64,000 nt of DNA from Proteiniphilum sp. (GCA_016839025.1 JADLKK010000003.1:1-64000), one strand, 5' to 3'; positions 32,164-42,548 are shown, numbered from the stretch's first letter. Notes: generated by a model not told the origin, from the letters alone. Numbers and translations: made by a program.

Positions 32164-34680
32164 TCAACGCAACGTGCTGAGCAGTTTCTCCAGTGAATAT
32201 TCATCGGCAATAAATACATCTCTGGGCTTGCTGCCCTGCGTGGCACCTACGATGCCGGCAGCCTCCAGCTGGTCCATTAACCGCCCCGCACGATTGTATC
32301 CGATGGAGAACTTGCGCTGGATCAGCGAGGTGGATCCCTGTTGGTGTACCACGATCAGGCGTGCTGCTTCCTCAAAGAGCGGATCGCGATCGTTCAGGTC
32401 TACTGCGCCGGGTACAGATTCTGTTTCACCAATCACTTCCGGTAAGGCAAAAGCACGCTCATAGCCATTTTGCTTCCCGATGTACTGGGCGATCTCTTCC
32501 ACCTCCGGGGTATCCACGAAGGCACACTGGATACGGATCAGGCTGCTCCCCTGTGAAAAGAGCATGTCGCCGCGACCGATCAGCTGGTTGGCACCGCTCA
32601 TGTCGAGGATGGTGCGTGAGTCGATCTGTGAGGTGACACGAAACGCCATACGGGCGGGAAAGTTTGCTTTGATGGTACCGGTGATGATGTTGGTGGTGGG
32701 GCGCTGGGTGGCAATTACCATGTGCATCCCCACGGCACGTGCTTTCTGGGCAATACGGGCGATGGGCATCTCGATTTCCTTGCCGGCAGTCATGATCAGG
32801 TCGCCGAACTCATCGATCACCACCACGATGTAGGGCATGTAGCGGTGACCCTTTTCCGGGTTGAGCCTCCGCTTGATGAATTTCTCGTTGTATTCCCTGA
32901 TGGTCCGTACATGTGCCTTCATCAGCAGTTCATAGCGGTCGTCCATCTCCTTGGTGAGTGAGTTGAGCGTCTGCGTCACCTTGGTCACATCCGTGATGAT
33001 TGCCTTCTCTTCATCTGGCAGCTTGGCCAGGTAATGCTTTTCAATGGTGGAGTAGATGTTGAACTCCACCATCTTCGGGTCGATCAGCACCATCTTCATC
33101 TCTGAAGGGTGCTTTTTGTAGAGCAGCGAGGTGATGATCGCGTTCAGACCCACCGACTTGCCCTGTCCGGTAGCACCGGCCACCAGCAGGTGGGGCATCT
33201 TGGTGAGATCGAAGATGAACACCTCGTTGGTGATGGTCTTTCCCAGTGCCACCGGGAGCTCGTAGTCGCACTCCTGAAAGCGGCGGGAGGAGATCACCGA
33301 CTGCATGGAAACAATCTGGGGATCCTTGTTAGGTACCTCGATGCCGATGGTACCCTTGCCTGGCATGGGTGCAATGATGCGGATACCCAATGCGGAGAGA
33401 CTCAGGGCGATGTCATCTTCCAGGTTGCGTATCCGGGAGATGCGCACCCCTGCCTGGGGCACGATCTCGTAGAGGGTGATGGTGGGGCCTACCGTCGCCT
33501 TGATCGAGGTGATCTCGATACCGTAGTTGCGCAACGTGTGAATAATCTTCTCTTTGTTCTCATTCTGTTCGTTCATGTCGACGGCCCGGTCGGCGGTGTT
33601 GTACACCTTCAGCAGATTCATGGTGGGGAATCGGAAGGAAGAGAGATCTCTGCGCGGATCATAATCCTCCTCCAATCCGGGATGCAGCTCCTGCACCTCT
33701 TTCTCCTCCTGCACCGATGAGGGGTGATGCTTTTGTGTGCCTGAAGGAAAGGGTTCATCATCTCTGGGTACGATCACTTCAAAATCGTTGTGCCGTTCCT
33801 CTTGTGGCGGTTGCCGTTTCCTGTACGGTTCCTGTTCGAAGGTGAGGGGCATTGCGGGATCATCCTCCACCTCGTTGCCATCTTCCGCTCCACTATTATT
33901 CTCCTCATCGCTTACCCCACTGGCGGTAAGCTTTGTTCTGATGCGGTTGAGGAGACGGCTGAACAATCCGGGATGGTGATCCCTTTCCGGTTCGTTATGT
34001 TCCATCTCTGTCTCCGAGAAAAAGTCATCTTCTGTTTCCTGCCGGAAGAAGGGGGGGGTACTATTCACCAGACTCTTCTGGATGGTATAGATAGAGCTCT
34101 TGCGTAGGATCACTGCCAGCGTGACGAGAAAGAGCAGGATCAGCAGCAGCACTCCCGGCCAGCCGATACTGTTTTCCAACAACTGCTCCATCTGGGTGCC
34201 ATGTGCTCCTCCCCAGTTCACGTGGCTGGCAGGAAAGAGTCTGCCCAGAATGAAAGCACTGGCAATGGAGCCGCAAATCATCCCGAAGGTAGTAATGAAA
34301 AGTGCTTTTACGAAGGAGAAGTCGGACACCTTCATGATCCGCAGTCCGATATAGATCAGAAACAGGGGGGTCATCGCGGAGAAGATACCATACCAGTCGT
34401 TGACCAGTAGCTCTGCCAGAAAGGCTCCACCCGCACCGGTCCAGTTGTCAACCCCTGAGTTGCCGGAGCGAACCAGATCGAAGAAGGAGCGGTTGAGCAC
34501 CTTGCTCTGATCGGCAGCACCGGTGAAGAAAAAGGAGATAATTGCCAGCAGCAGGAAGATGCCGGTGAATGCAATCACAACTCCCGTCAGAAAATGAACA
34601 CGCTCGTTTCTGAGAAAAGCAAAGCGGCTGCCACTCTTCTTTCTCGTTGGGGTAGTTCTCTTCCTTTTACGTTTAGCCAT
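32164..34680 (-). CDS. ftsK: DNA translocase FtsK
   Basis: FtsK pumps chromosome dimers and terminus DNA through the division septum. The 838-residue protein has four or five N-terminal transmembrane helices (about 25-190), a charged linker (about 215-340) and the RecA-like motor. Walker A is GATGQGKS (about 499-506) and Walker B is VVVIDEFGD (about 615-623). A C-terminal winged-helix gamma domain (QGSTSLIQRKFSIGYNRAGRLMDQLE) reads polar DNA motifs. The linker is shorter than in E. coli but usual for the phylum. It has a good -7 element upstream and heads the ftsK-lolA group. Confidence 0.96.
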   Translation of the reverse strand: MAKRKRKRTTPTRKKSGSRFAFLRNERVHFLTGVVIAFTGIFLLLAIISFFFTGAADQSKVLNRSFFDLVRSGNSGVDNWTGAGGAFLAELLVNDWYGIFSAMTPLFLIYIGLRIMKVSDFSFVKALFITTFGMICGSIASAFILGRLFPASHVNWGGAHGTQMEQLLENSIGWPGVLLLILLFLVTLAVILRKSSIYTIQKSLVNSTPPFFRQETEDDFFSETEMEHNEPERDHHPGLFSRLLNRIRTKLTASGVSDEENNSGAEDGNEVEDDPAMPLTFEQEPYRKRQPPQEERHNDFEVIVPRDDEPFPSGTQKHHPSSVQEEKEVQELHPGLEEDYDPRRDLSSFRFPTMNLLKVYNTADRAVDMNEQNENKEKIIHTLRNYGIEITSIKATVGPTITLYEIVPQAGVRISRIRNLEDDIALSLSALGIRIIAPMPGKGTIGIEVPNKDPQIVSMQSVISSRRFQECDYELPVALGKTITNEVFIFDLTKMPHLLVAGATGQGKSVGLNAIITSLLYKKHPSEMKMVLIDPKMVEFNIYSTIEKHYLAKLPDEEKAIITDVTKVTQTLNSLTKEMDDRYELLMKAHVRTIREYNEKFIKRRLNPEKGHRYMPYIVVVIDEFGDLIMTAGKEIEMPIARIAQKARAVGMHMVIATQRPTTNIITGTIKANFPARMAFRVTSQIDSRTILDMSGANQLIGRGDMLFSQGSSLIRIQCAFVDTPEVEEIAQYIGKQNGYERAFALPEVIGETESVPGAVDLNDRDPLFEEAARLIVVHQQGSTSLIQRKFSIGYNRAGRLMDQLEAAGIVGATQGSKPRDVFIADEYSLEKLLSTLR

Positions 34681-34759
34681 AGTCTTCTCGTTTCAACCTG
34701 TTACTGCTCTTTTTCACTGAGGCCAGTCCGGGTGAAAGGGTGGTATGTGAATGAACATG

Positions 34760-34767
34760 CAAATGTA
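34760..34767 (-). promoter_or_regulatory. -7 promoter element for ftsK
   Basis: The minus strand reads TACATTTG, with a TTTC about 19 bp further upstream as a weak -33 box. The predicted leader is about 75 nt. Confidence 0.55.
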
Positions 34768-34811
34768 AAAAAAAGAACGGTAGATTGAAAGAGAGAATAT
34801 CAGGTTTCATC

Positions 34812-34847
34812 AAAAAAGAGAGATTGTTGCGCAGATATCTCTTTTTT
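34812..34847. other. AT-rich inverted repeat between ftsK and tpx
   Basis: AAAAAAGAGAGAT and ATATCTCTTTTTT form a near-perfect 13-bp stem around a 10-nt loop, with A or T runs on both sides. It could fold on either strand. It lies upstream of ftsK and downstream of tpx, so it may be a second terminator or a protein site. Confidence 0.4.
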
Positions 34848-34872
34848 ACACAGGGGCATTCTTTTGGCAGTA

Positions 34873-34914
34873 CACAAAAAGCGGAAAGTCCGCGAATCAC
34901 TTCGCAGACTTTCC
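34873..34914 (-). terminator. Rho-independent terminator of tpx
   Basis: GGAAAGTC-GCGAA pairs with TTCGC-GACTTTCC (34883-34914) with one C/A mismatch and a 4-nt loop. On the minus strand it is followed by GCTTTTTGTG, a usable U-tract, 28 bp after the tpx stop. Confidence 0.75.
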
Positions 34915-34941
34915 TTGTTAACACAATCTTCATGAAACAAA

Positions 34942-35442
34942 CTACACTATCGAGTTGATTGCAGAATGATAATCCGGCTCCTGTGCAATCTCAGGAACCA
35001 GTTCGGTATGGACCACCTTCCCTTCAGGGTCTACGACAACCACCGCACGGGCCAGCAAGCCTTTCAGTGGTCCGTCGGTCATCAGCAGACCGTAATCTTT
35101 TCCGAACGATTCGTCGCGGAAGCAGGAAAGAGTCACTACATTTTCAATTCCCTCCGTGCTGCAGAAACGGCCGGCAGCAAACGGCAGGTCGGCAGATATC
35201 CCCAACACTACGGTGTTGGTGAGCGATGTTGCATCCTTGTTGAAGCGGCGTACAGATGCGGCACAAACGCCCGTGTCAAGACTCGGGAAGATGTTTAGCA
35301 CCACATATTTGCCTTTGAAATCCGACAGCCCTGCTTCTGAAAGATCGCCTCTCACCAGCTTGAAGTCAGGAGCCTTACTTCCTTTTTGCGGCAGTTCGCC
35401 GATGGTATGAACAGGATTGCCCTTGAACGTGATATTTGCCAT
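34942..35442 (-). CDS. tpx: Thiol peroxidase Tpx
   Basis: This 166-residue atypical 2-Cys peroxiredoxin reduces hydroperoxides with electrons from thioredoxin. The peroxidatic Cys60 lies in FPSLDTGVCAASVRRFN and the resolving Cys94 in AAGRFCSTEGIENV. An extra Cys107 (TLSCFRDESFG) is present. The protein has the full family length with no signal peptide, so it acts in the cytosol. The gene stands alone with its own terminator. The 99-bp gap to uvrA upstream shows no clear TAnnTTTG box or OxyR site. Confidence 0.96.
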   Translation of the reverse strand: MANITFKGNPVHTIGELPQKGSKAPDFKLVRGDLSEAGLSDFKGKYVVLNIFPSLDTGVCAASVRRFNKDATSLTNTVVLGISADLPFAAGRFCSTEGIENVVTLSCFRDESFGKDYGLLMTDGPLKGLLARAVVVVDPEGKVVHTELVPEIAQEPDYHSAINSIV

Positions 35443-35541
35443 ATAATATTGTCAATTTAAAATTATTCTGAATAAAACTCTCTTTGTAATGACTAAACAA
35501 TGAGTCACTTCAAATGTTCAGTGGTTCTTTGTTTTTAACGT

Positions 35542-38373
35542 TCACCTCTTCTGCTTTAACTCTTCACGGAGGTAACGGGCAGTGTAGCTTAGATCGTTCA
35601 GGATGACCTCTTCCGGTGTGCCGGCAGCCAGTATCATCCCCCCCCCTTCACCCCCTTCAGGACCCAAGTCGATGATGTGATCGGCACATTTGATGATATC
35701 GAGGTTGTGTTCAATCACGATCACCGTGTTGCCCTTCTCTACCAGTTTGTTAAGTACCCCCAGCAATACACGGATATCCTCAAAGTGAAGCCCGGTAGTA
35801 GGTTCATCCAGCACGTACAGCGTGTTGCCTGTATCGATGCGGGCCAGCTCGGTAGCCAGTTTTACCCGCTGGCTCTCACCGCCGGAAAGGGTGGTGGAGG
35901 ATTGCCCCAGCTTGATGTACCCCAGTCCTACCTCCTGCAGTACCTTGATCTTGTGTAGGATAGCCGGCACGTTCTCGAAGAAGTCAACCGCTTCGCTGAT
36001 GCTCATCTCCAGCACGTCGGCGATCGACTTGCCCTTGAAGCGCACCTCTAGCGTCTCACGGTTGTAACGCTTGCCGTGACAAACCTCACAGGGTACCATC
36101 ACATCGGGAAGGAAATTCATCTCAATGGTTTTGTAGCCGTTTCCACTACACTGCTCACAGCGTCCTCCCTTCACATTGAAGGAGAAGCGTCCTGGCTTGT
36201 AGGCCCTGATCTTCGCTTCGGGCATCCCGGCAAACAGGTTGCGTATGTCGGAGAAAACACCGGTGTAGGTGGCGGGGTTGGAGCGAGGGGTGCGGCCGAT
36301 GGGTGACTGGTCAACGCTTACCACCTTGTCGAGGTGCTCGGTTCCCCGTACCGCTTTGTAAGGCATCGGATCCTTCAGAGAGCGGTAGAACTTCTGACTG
36401 AGGATCGGTTGCAGCGTTTCGTTAATCAGGGTTGACTTGCCACTGCCCGAGACACCGGTCACGCAGATAAGCATCCCCAGGGGAAAGGTGACAGAAACCT
36501 CTTTCAGGTTGTTACCTGAGGCTCCTTCTATGACCAGCTTCTTGCCGTTACCAGGACGCCTCTTTTGCGGCAGGGCGATTTCCAGTTTCCCGTTGAGGTA
36601 ATTGGAGGTGAGGGTGTTCTCTTTGAGCATCACTTCCGGAATACCTGCAAACACCACATCGCCTCCCCGTTCACCGGCAAAGGGACCCATGTCCACGATA
36701 TAGTCGGATGACAGCATCATATCCTTGTCGTGCTCTACTACCACCACCGAGTTGCCTGAATCACGCAGCTTCCGCAGCGAATCGATAAGACGGTGGTTGT
36801 CCCGTTGATGCAGGCCGATGCTCGGTTCATCCAGGATGTAGAGCACGTTTACCAGTTGGGAGCCGATCTGCGTGGCCAGCCGGATACGCTGGCTCTCACC
36901 ACCCGAAAGGGAGGCTGAGGCACGCGAGAGTGAGAGGTAGCCCAGTCCCACGTCGAGCAGAAACTGCAAACGGGTGAGAATCTCCTTCTTGATCTCTTCG
37001 GCTATCAGCCGTTGTTTTTCCGTGACAGCCGACTCAGTCTGGACGATCCACTCGTAGAGCTGGCGGATATCCATCTCCGCCAGCTCGGCAATGTTCTGGC
37101 CATTTATGCGGAAGTGAAGTGCCTCTCTGTTGAGGCGTTGTCCGTGACACTCCGGGCAGACTGAGCTGGTGATGAACTGTCCGGCCCACTTCTGTGCAGT
37201 GGCTGAGGCATCCTCCTCCTGTTGCATCTCTATGTAACGGGCTACCCCCTCGTAGGAAACCATGTAGTTGGAGTTGCCCAGCGACTCATTCTTAATCTTC
37301 AACCGTTCATCGGTACCAAACATGATCTCCTCAATCGCCTCCTGAGGGATCTCTTTTATCGGTGTTTTCAGGGTTACACCATACTTTTCACAGATGGCTG
37401 CGATCTGCCAGAAGAGCAGATTGCTTTTCTCCTTTCCCAACGGAACAATCCCTCCCCCGGCAATACCCAATTCCGGATCGGGAATGATCTTTTCAATATC
37501 GATCTGATCCACTGTGCCGATGCCTTTGCAACGGGGACAGGCACCCTGGGGTGAGTTGAAGGAGAAGTTGTGGGGTGCCGGCTCGTTGTACGACAAACCG
37601 GTGGTGGGACACATCAGGCTGCGGCTGTAATGACGCACCTCCTCCTGTTCCACATCCTGAATCAGAATCAACCCCGATCCCTGCTTCATGGCGGTGCGCA
37701 CGCTGGCTTTCAGCTTATCGGCGAACTTGTTCGAGACCACCAGCTTGTCGATCAGTATCTCAATGCTGTGGTTCTTGTAACGGTCCACCCGCATGCCGGG
37801 CAGGATCTCGCGTATCTCTCCGTCGACACGCACATGCAGATACCCTTTCTTGCGAATCTGTTCGAACAGCTCCTTATAATGTCCTTTGCGGTTGCGTACA
37901 ACCGGTGCCAGGATGTAAATCTTCTTTCCGATATACTTCTCCAGGATCAGCTCCAGGATCTGTTCATCGGTATACTTCACCATCTTCTCCCCGGTGAGGT
38001 AGGAGTAGGCCTCTCCTGCACGTGCGTAAAGCAGACGCAGGAAGTCATACACCTCTGTGGTGGTGCCTACCGTTGAACGGGGGTTCTTGTTGGTCGTCTT
38101 CTGCTCGATGGAGATCACCGGACTCAAGCCGGTAATCTTGTCCACATCGGGGCGTTCCATCTTTCCCAGGAAGCCGCGTGCATAGGCGGAAAAGGTCTCG
38201 ATATAACGACGCTGCCCCTCGGCAAAGATGGTATCGAAGGCAAGTGACGATTTGCCACTACCACTCAGGCCGGTGATCACGGTGAGGGCATTACGGGGGA
38301 TGGTGACGTCGATATTCTTGAGATTGTGCACACGGGCACCATACACCCGTATCTGTTCAGTTTCAGATGTCAT
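35542..38373 (-). CDS. uvrA: UvrABC excision nuclease subunit A
   Basis: UvrA is the damage-recognition ATPase of nucleotide excision repair. The 943-residue protein has two ABC ATPase modules with Walker [14 protein letters not shown] (about 34-46) and [13 protein letters not shown] (about 633-645), signature [13 protein letters not shown] and [13 protein letters not shown], and zinc-finger cysteines (CPRCKGIG, and CEQCSGNG paired with CEVCHGK). The DNA-binding glycine-rich patterns are intact. It lies 33 bp downstream of the murein transglycosylase on the same strand and may be read from that promoter, as no separate -7 box is seen. Confidence 0.97.
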   Translation of the reverse strand: MTSETEQIRVYGARVHNLKNIDVTIPRNALTVITGLSGSGKSSLAFDTIFAEGQRRYIETFSAYARGFLGKMERPDVDKITGLSPVISIEQKTTNKNPRSTVGTTTEVYDFLRLLYARAGEAYSYLTGEKMVKYTDEQILELILEKYIGKKIYILAPVVRNRKGHYKELFEQIRKKGYLHVRVDGEIREILPGMRVDRYKNHSIEILIDKLVVSNKFADKLKASVRTAMKQGSGLILIQDVEQEEVRHYSRSLMCPTTGLSYNEPAPHNFSFNSPQGACPRCKGIGTVDQIDIEKIIPDPELGIAGGGIVPLGKEKSNLLFWQIAAICEKYGVTLKTPIKEIPQEAIEEIMFGTDERLKIKNESLGNSNYMVSYEGVARYIEMQQEEDASATAQKWAGQFITSSVCPECHGQRLNREALHFRINGQNIAELAEMDIRQLYEWIVQTESAVTEKQRLIAEEIKKEILTRLQFLLDVGLGYLSLSRASASLSGGESQRIRLATQIGSQLVNVLYILDEPSIGLHQRDNHRLIDSLRKLRDSGNSVVVVEHDKDMMLSSDYIVDMGPFAGERGGDVVFAGIPEVMLKENTLTSNYLNGKLEIALPQKRRPGNGKKLVIEGASGNNLKEVSVTFPLGMLICVTGVSGSGKSTLINETLQPILSQKFYRSLKDPMPYKAVRGTEHLDKVVSVDQSPIGRTPRSNPATYTGVFSDIRNLFAGMPEAKIRAYKPGRFSFNVKGGRCEQCSGNGYKTIEMNFLPDVMVPCEVCHGKRYNRETLEVRFKGKSIADVLEMSISEAVDFFENVPAILHKIKVLQEVGLGYIKLGQSSTTLSGGESQRVKLATELARIDTGNTLYVLDEPTTGLHFEDIRVLLGVLNKLVEKGNTVIVIEHNLDIIKCADHIIDLGPEGGEGGGMILAAGTPEEVILNDLSYTARYLREELKQKR

Positions 38374-38406
38374 AGTACGTATAAACGATTGATTGTCCCG
38401 AAATGT

Positions 38407-39390
38407 TTACTCCGTGATCCACCCTTTTTGGTGTACTTTTGGCTTCTCTCCCTTGCGGTAATAGAGATCCTCTTCGGTAGGGATCAGCAGGGTGTATTGC
38501 TTCCCGGCAGAGGTCGTCAGTCGGGTACTGCGCAGCCAGGAGTTGAAATCCTTCAGCTGTGCGTAGGTGATATCCTGTTCTCGGGCAAAGGCGGCCAGAT
38601 CGGGAATCGATGTGGTGATGGTAAGCTTCCTGAAATCCATCGGTTTGTAGAGGTGTTCCGGTTTGATGATGAACCCATATTGCTGCGGACTCTCAAAGAT
38701 CAGCTTGATGGCCAGCATTCGGTAATAGTAGCGGGTGGTCTCCTCCACCAGCCAGAGATCAAGAGCCTCACCCGCACCCTGTGCGGCCAGCTCGCTGGTG
38801 ATACGTGCCTGCCCCCCATTGTAAGACATCGCGGCAGCACTCCATGAGCCATATTTCCGGTAGGCGTCCCGCAGATAGCGGCTGGCGGCTATTGTCGCTT
38901 TTTCCACGTGGTACCGTTCATCCACCTCGCCGGTGATCTCCAGGCCATATTGCTTTCCCGTGCTCTGTAGGAACTGCCAGAGCCCCGCTGCCCGTGCAGG
39001 TGAGATAGCCCGTGGGTCGAGGCTGCTCTCGATCACCGCCAGGTATTTCAGGTCGTCGGGCACTCCCTGCTGCTTCAATATCGGCTCAATTACCGGGAGG
39101 AGGCGGTTGGCACGCTTGAAGAGCAAAAGGGTGGTAGAATGGAAGTAGGTGAAGCTGTTCAGCTCCCTGTCCATCCGTTCCCGCTTGTCGTACCGGTCGA
39201 AGGAGATCGTTTCACCGGCAAAGGTCATCTCCTCAGGCACCTCTACCGATGCCGTCATGGAAAGTACCAGTGGCCTTTGCGACTCGATCTTCTCCTCCTG
39301 TATCCAGGAAGTGAGTGCCAACCCTATTGTCCCTGCGGCTGCAATGAGTGAGAGTAGGGTGATATAGAGGGGAATTCGTGTTGTCATCAT
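38407..39390 (-). CDS. MltD-like lytic murein transglycosylase
   Basis: This 327-residue envelope enzyme cleaves peptidoglycan glycan strands. The N-terminal hydrophobic segment (about 6-27) is a signal or membrane anchor with no lipobox. The lysozyme-like SLT domain (about 100-215) contains the catalytic Glu in LAVIESSLDPRAISPARAAGLWQF and the AAMSYNGGQARI motif. The C-terminal third is a weak LysM-like region (LTITTSIPDLAAFAREQDITYAQLKDFN). The frame is open upstream to 39453, but those residues do not fit a signal peptide, so ATG 39390 (or 39387) is used. It is transcribed divergently from the receiver/ATP-grasp gene. Confidence 0.9.
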   Translation of the reverse strand: MMTTRIPLYITLLSLIAAAGTIGLALTSWIQEEKIESQRPLVLSMTASVEVPEEMTFAGETISFDRYDKRERMDRELNSFTYFHSTTLLLFKRANRLLPVIEPILKQQGVPDDLKYLAVIESSLDPRAISPARAAGLWQFLQSTGKQYGLEITGEVDERYHVEKATIAASRYLRDAYRKYGSWSAAAMSYNGGQARITSELAAQGAGEALDLWLVEETTRYYYRMLAIKLIFESPQQYGFIIKPEHLYKPMDFRKLTITTSIPDLAAFAREQDITYAQLKDFNSWLRSTRLTTSAGKQYTLLIPTEEDLYYRKGEKPKVHQKGWITE

Positions 39391-39461
39391 TTTTTTATTG
39401 GGGTGTTCAGAAAAAATACCACTGAAACAGTAGTCAGTAACGAACTGCTCCAAATGGCAAA

Positions 39462-39469
39462 CAAATATA
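39462..39469 (-). promoter_or_regulatory. -7 promoter element for the transglycosylase gene
   Basis: The minus strand reads TATATTTG (TAnnTTTG), about 70 bp before the chosen start. It lies 12 bp from the divergent plus-strand -7 box, so polymerase binding at the two sites should be mutually exclusive. Confidence 0.5.
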
Positions 39470-39481
39470 CAAAAAAATTCC

Positions 39482-39489
39482 TAAGTTTG
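39482..39489 (+). promoter_or_regulatory. -7 promoter element for the receiver/ATP-grasp gene
   Basis: TAAGTTTG matches TAnnTTTG and predicts a transcript start near 39496 and a leader of about 40 nt. Confidence 0.5.
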
Positions 39490-39536
39490 TATTTTGGTTA
39501 CAGGAAACAAAACAGTGGCAAAAATAAGGATATTCT

Positions 39537-42500
39537 ATGAAATTGAAGACACCCAAGTCAGTTATCAAAGCCCATGATATCAGCCAGCTCCGCTTTCGGG
39601 ACACTCCCTTTGTGAAGCTGATGAACAAACGTATCTACAATATCCTGATGGTTGCTTCCCGCTACGACATGTTTATGCTGGAGGATGACGGACGGGTGGA
39701 TGAGCAGATCTTCAACGAGTATGTCTCCCTCAACCTGCGCTATCCGCCACGCTTCACGCAGGTGAGCAACAGCCGGGAAGCCCTGGCGGAGCTGAAGCAG
39801 AATCATTACGAACTGGTGATCTGCATGCCAAACATGGACAACAGTGATGCTTTCGACCTGGCGATACAGATCAAGGAGCGGTACCCCGGTATGCAGGTGG
39901 TGTTGCTCACTCCTTTTTCGAAGGCGGTGACCCGTTCACTCAGTAGGGAGAACCTGAGTGGCATCGATTATGTCTTCAGCTGGTTGGGTGATACCGATCT
40001 GCTACTGGCCATAATCAAGGTGGTGGAGGACAGGATGAATGTGGAACATGATGTGAAGACGGTGGGGGTACAGACCATCATGCTGGTGGAAGATTCGGTC
40101 CGTTTCTACTCGTCGGCATTGCCACTGCTTTACAAATTTGTACTTTCCGAGTCAAAAGAGTTTTCGAAAGAGGCACTCAACGACCACCTGCGGATGCTCC
40201 GCATGCGGGGTCGCCCCAAGATCCTGCTGGCACGTACTTATGAGGAGGCTGTCTCCTACTACAAGAAGTATGGCGATAACATGCTGGGGGTGATCTGCGA
40301 CATGAGCTTCCATGTGAAGGGGGAAAAGGATCGGTTAGCCGGTAGGCGCCTGGGAGAATGGATCCGCACGAAGGATACCTATATCCCCATCATCTACACC
40401 TCCTCCGAATCGGATAACAAAAAGCAGATTGAAGGAATCAGCGATATTTTTATCGATAAGAATTCCAAAACCTTCCCGCAGGATCTGCGTCGCTCCCTGA
40501 AGGAGAACCTGGGATTTGGCGACTTCATCATCACCGACCCCCACACCCGGGAAGAGATCTTTCGCATCCGCAACCTGAAGGAACTGCAGATGAACATCCG
40601 CAACATCCCCGACGATGCACTCTATTTCCACCTCTCCCATAATCACTTTTCACGCTTCTTCTATTCACGTGCGATGTTCCCTGTGGCCGAGATGTTGAAG
40701 AAAATTGATGTCTCCGAGTATGCCAGCATGCACGATGCGCGGGAGCTGATCTATGCCACCATCGTCCAGTATCGCCGGATGAAGAACACCGGTGTAGTGG
40801 CCGTGTTCGAGAAGGAGCGATTCGATCAGTTTTCCAACTTTGCCCGTATCGGTGAGGGATCGCTCGGCGGAAAGGGAAGAGGTCTTGCCTTTATCGGCTA
40901 CATGGTGAAAACACACCTGGAGTTGAACAACAACGCCAATTTCCCGGTTACCACCCCCAAAACGGTGGTGCTCTGTACCGACCTGTTCGACGAGTTCATG
41001 GAGGCCAACAACCTCTATCCCGTGGCACTCTCGGAGCGGGAGGATGAGGATATCCTGAAACATTTCCTGGCTGCCAAGCTGCCCAAACGGCTGGTGAGTG
41101 ATTTCCTGGTCTTCTTCGATGCCATCGACAGCCCGATTGCAATTCGTTCCTCCAGCTTACTGGAGGATTCCCAGTACCAACCCTTCGCCGGTATCTACTC
41201 CACCTACATGATACCCTATGTGGACGACAAGTATGAGATGGTGCGACTGCTGAGCAACGCTATCAAGGCGGTTTACGCATCGGTCTTCTATCGGGACAGC
41301 AAAAGCTACATGGCAGCGACACACAACCTGATCGATCAGGAGAAGATGGCAATCGTATTGCAGGAGGTGGTGGGATCACAGTATGGCAGCCAGTTCTACC
41401 CCGCTATTTCGGGGGTGGCGCGATCCATCAACTACTATCCCATCGGTAGTGAACGTACCGAAGATGGTATTGTGAACATGGCGTTCGGACTGGGTAAGTA
41501 CATCATGGACGGCAACATGGGGCTTCGTTTTTCGCCACTACATGCCTCACGCATCCTGCAACTCAGCTCCCTCGACCTGGCTTTGCGCGACACACAGACA
41601 CAGTATTACGCGCTCGACCTCGATTCGGTGTCGAAGGACTTTACCATTGATGATGGGTTTAATCTGCTCAAGCTGCGATTGAAAGAGGCAGAGAAAGAGG
41701 GACCGCTGCGCTTTGTTGCTTCGACCTATGACCCGCAGGATCAGGTCATCCGCGATGGATATTATGAGGGGGGGAGGAAGATCATCTCTTTTGCCAACAT
41801 CCTGCAACATGATCTGTTTCCGTTGAATGAGATCCTGGAGAAGCTGCTCAGGGCTGGTCAGAAGGAGATGGGACGTCCGGTGGAGATTGAGTTCGCCGTG
41901 GATATCCGAGACAACCAGTTTGCGGCTTTCTACGTATTGCAGATCCGGCCCATTGTTGACAGCCGTGAGGTGGTGCATGAGAACCTGGAGAAGGTAGCTC
42001 CGGAGCAAACCATCCTTTATTCCCGGAACGCACTGGGCAATGGGATTTCCAGTGATGTGAAGGATCTTGTCTATGTGAAGAGCGCCGCTTTCAATGCTTC
42101 CCACAACCCGTTGATTGCCCGTGAAATTGAGCAGATTAACCGCTCGTTTATGGATGCCGGCAGCAATTACGTACTGGTTGGACCTGGTCGTTGGGGCTCT
42201 TCCGACCCCTGGTTGGGTATCCCGGTGAAGTGGCCCCACATCTCACAGGCAAGGGTGATCGTAGAGTCGGGGATGGAGAACTACCGCATTGAACCGAGTC
42301 AGGGTACCCACTTCTTCCAGAACCTTACCTCCTTCGGAGTGGGTTACTTCACCGTGAATCCCTTTCTGGAGAACGATGGTTTTTTTGATGAGTCTTACCT
42401 CAACTCACTGCCAGCGTTACAGGAGTCGCAGTATATACGTCACGTGCGGTTTGAACAGCCCATCTGCATCAAAATCAATGGCAAAAAGCGTATAGGAGTG

Positions 42501-42548
42501 GTGCTGAAGCCCCGGGAGGGTGCTGAGCCCTGCGTTAAGGATGGTTAA
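39537..42548 (+). CDS. Tandem receiver-like and PEP/pyruvate-binding (PPDK N-domain) fusion protein
   Basis: This 1003-residue cytosolic protein has an unusual architecture. Residues about 34-160 form a degenerate response-regulator receiver in which the expected phospho-Asp strand reads VICMPNM, with no Asp. Residues about 178-345 form a second receiver with an acidic pocket (IMLVEDS), acceptor Asp in VICDMSF (about 252-258) and conserved Lys in IDKNS. Residues about 440-805 match the ATP-grasp domain of pyruvate phosphate dikinase/PEP synthase (GEGSLGGKGRGLAF, IAIRSSSLLEDS near 535-546, VLQIRPIVDS near 800). The phosphohistidine domain and the PEP/pyruvate barrel are absent. A C-terminal domain of about 200 residues (YVLVGPGRWGSSDPWLGIPV) is of unknown type. 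It probably phosphorylates or ligates a substrate under control of the receiver, but none can be named. Confidence 0.85.
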   Translation: MKLKTPKSVIKAHDISQLRFRDTPFVKLMNKRIYNILMVASRYDMFMLEDDGRVDEQIFNEYVSLNLRYPPRFTQVSNSREALAELKQNHYELVICMPNMDNSDAFDLAIQIKERYPGMQVVLLTPFSKAVTRSLSRENLSGIDYVFSWLGDTDLLLAIIKVVEDRMNVEHDVKTVGVQTIMLVEDSVRFYSSALPLLYKFVLSESKEFSKEALNDHLRMLRMRGRPKILLARTYEEAVSYYKKYGDNMLGVICDMSFHVKGEKDRLAGRRLGEWIRTKDTYIPIIYTSSESDNKKQIEGISDIFIDKNSKTFPQDLRRSLKENLGFGDFIITDPHTREEIFRIRNLKELQMNIRNIPDDALYFHLSHNHFSRFFYSRAMFPVAEMLKKIDVSEYASMHDARELIYATIVQYRRMKNTGVVAVFEKERFDQFSNFARIGEGSLGGKGRGLAFIGYMVKTHLELNNNANFPVTTPKTVVLCTDLFDEFMEANNLYPVALSEREDEDILKHFLAAKLPKRLVSDFLVFFDAIDSPIAIRSSSLLEDSQYQPFAGIYSTYMIPYVDDKYEMVRLLSNAIKAVYASVFYRDSKSYMAATHNLIDQEKMAIVLQEVVGSQYGSQFYPAISGVARSINYYPIGSERTEDGIVNMAFGLGKYIMDGNMGLRFSPLHASRILQLSSLDLALRDTQTQYYALDLDSVSKDFTIDDGFNLLKLRLKEAEKEGPLRFVASTYDPQDQVIRDGYYEGGRKIISFANILQHDLFPLNEILEKLLRAGQKEMGRPVEIEFAVDIRDNQFAAFYVLQIRPIVDSREVVHENLEKVAPEQTILYSRNALGNGISSDVKDLVYVKSAAFNASHNPLIAREIEQINRSFMDAGSNYVLVGPGRWGSSDPWLGIPVKWPHISQARVIVESGMENYRIEPSQGTHFFQNLTSFGVGYFTVNPFLENDGFFDESYLNSLPALQESQYIRHVRFEQPICIKINGKKRIGVVLKPREGAEPCVKDG

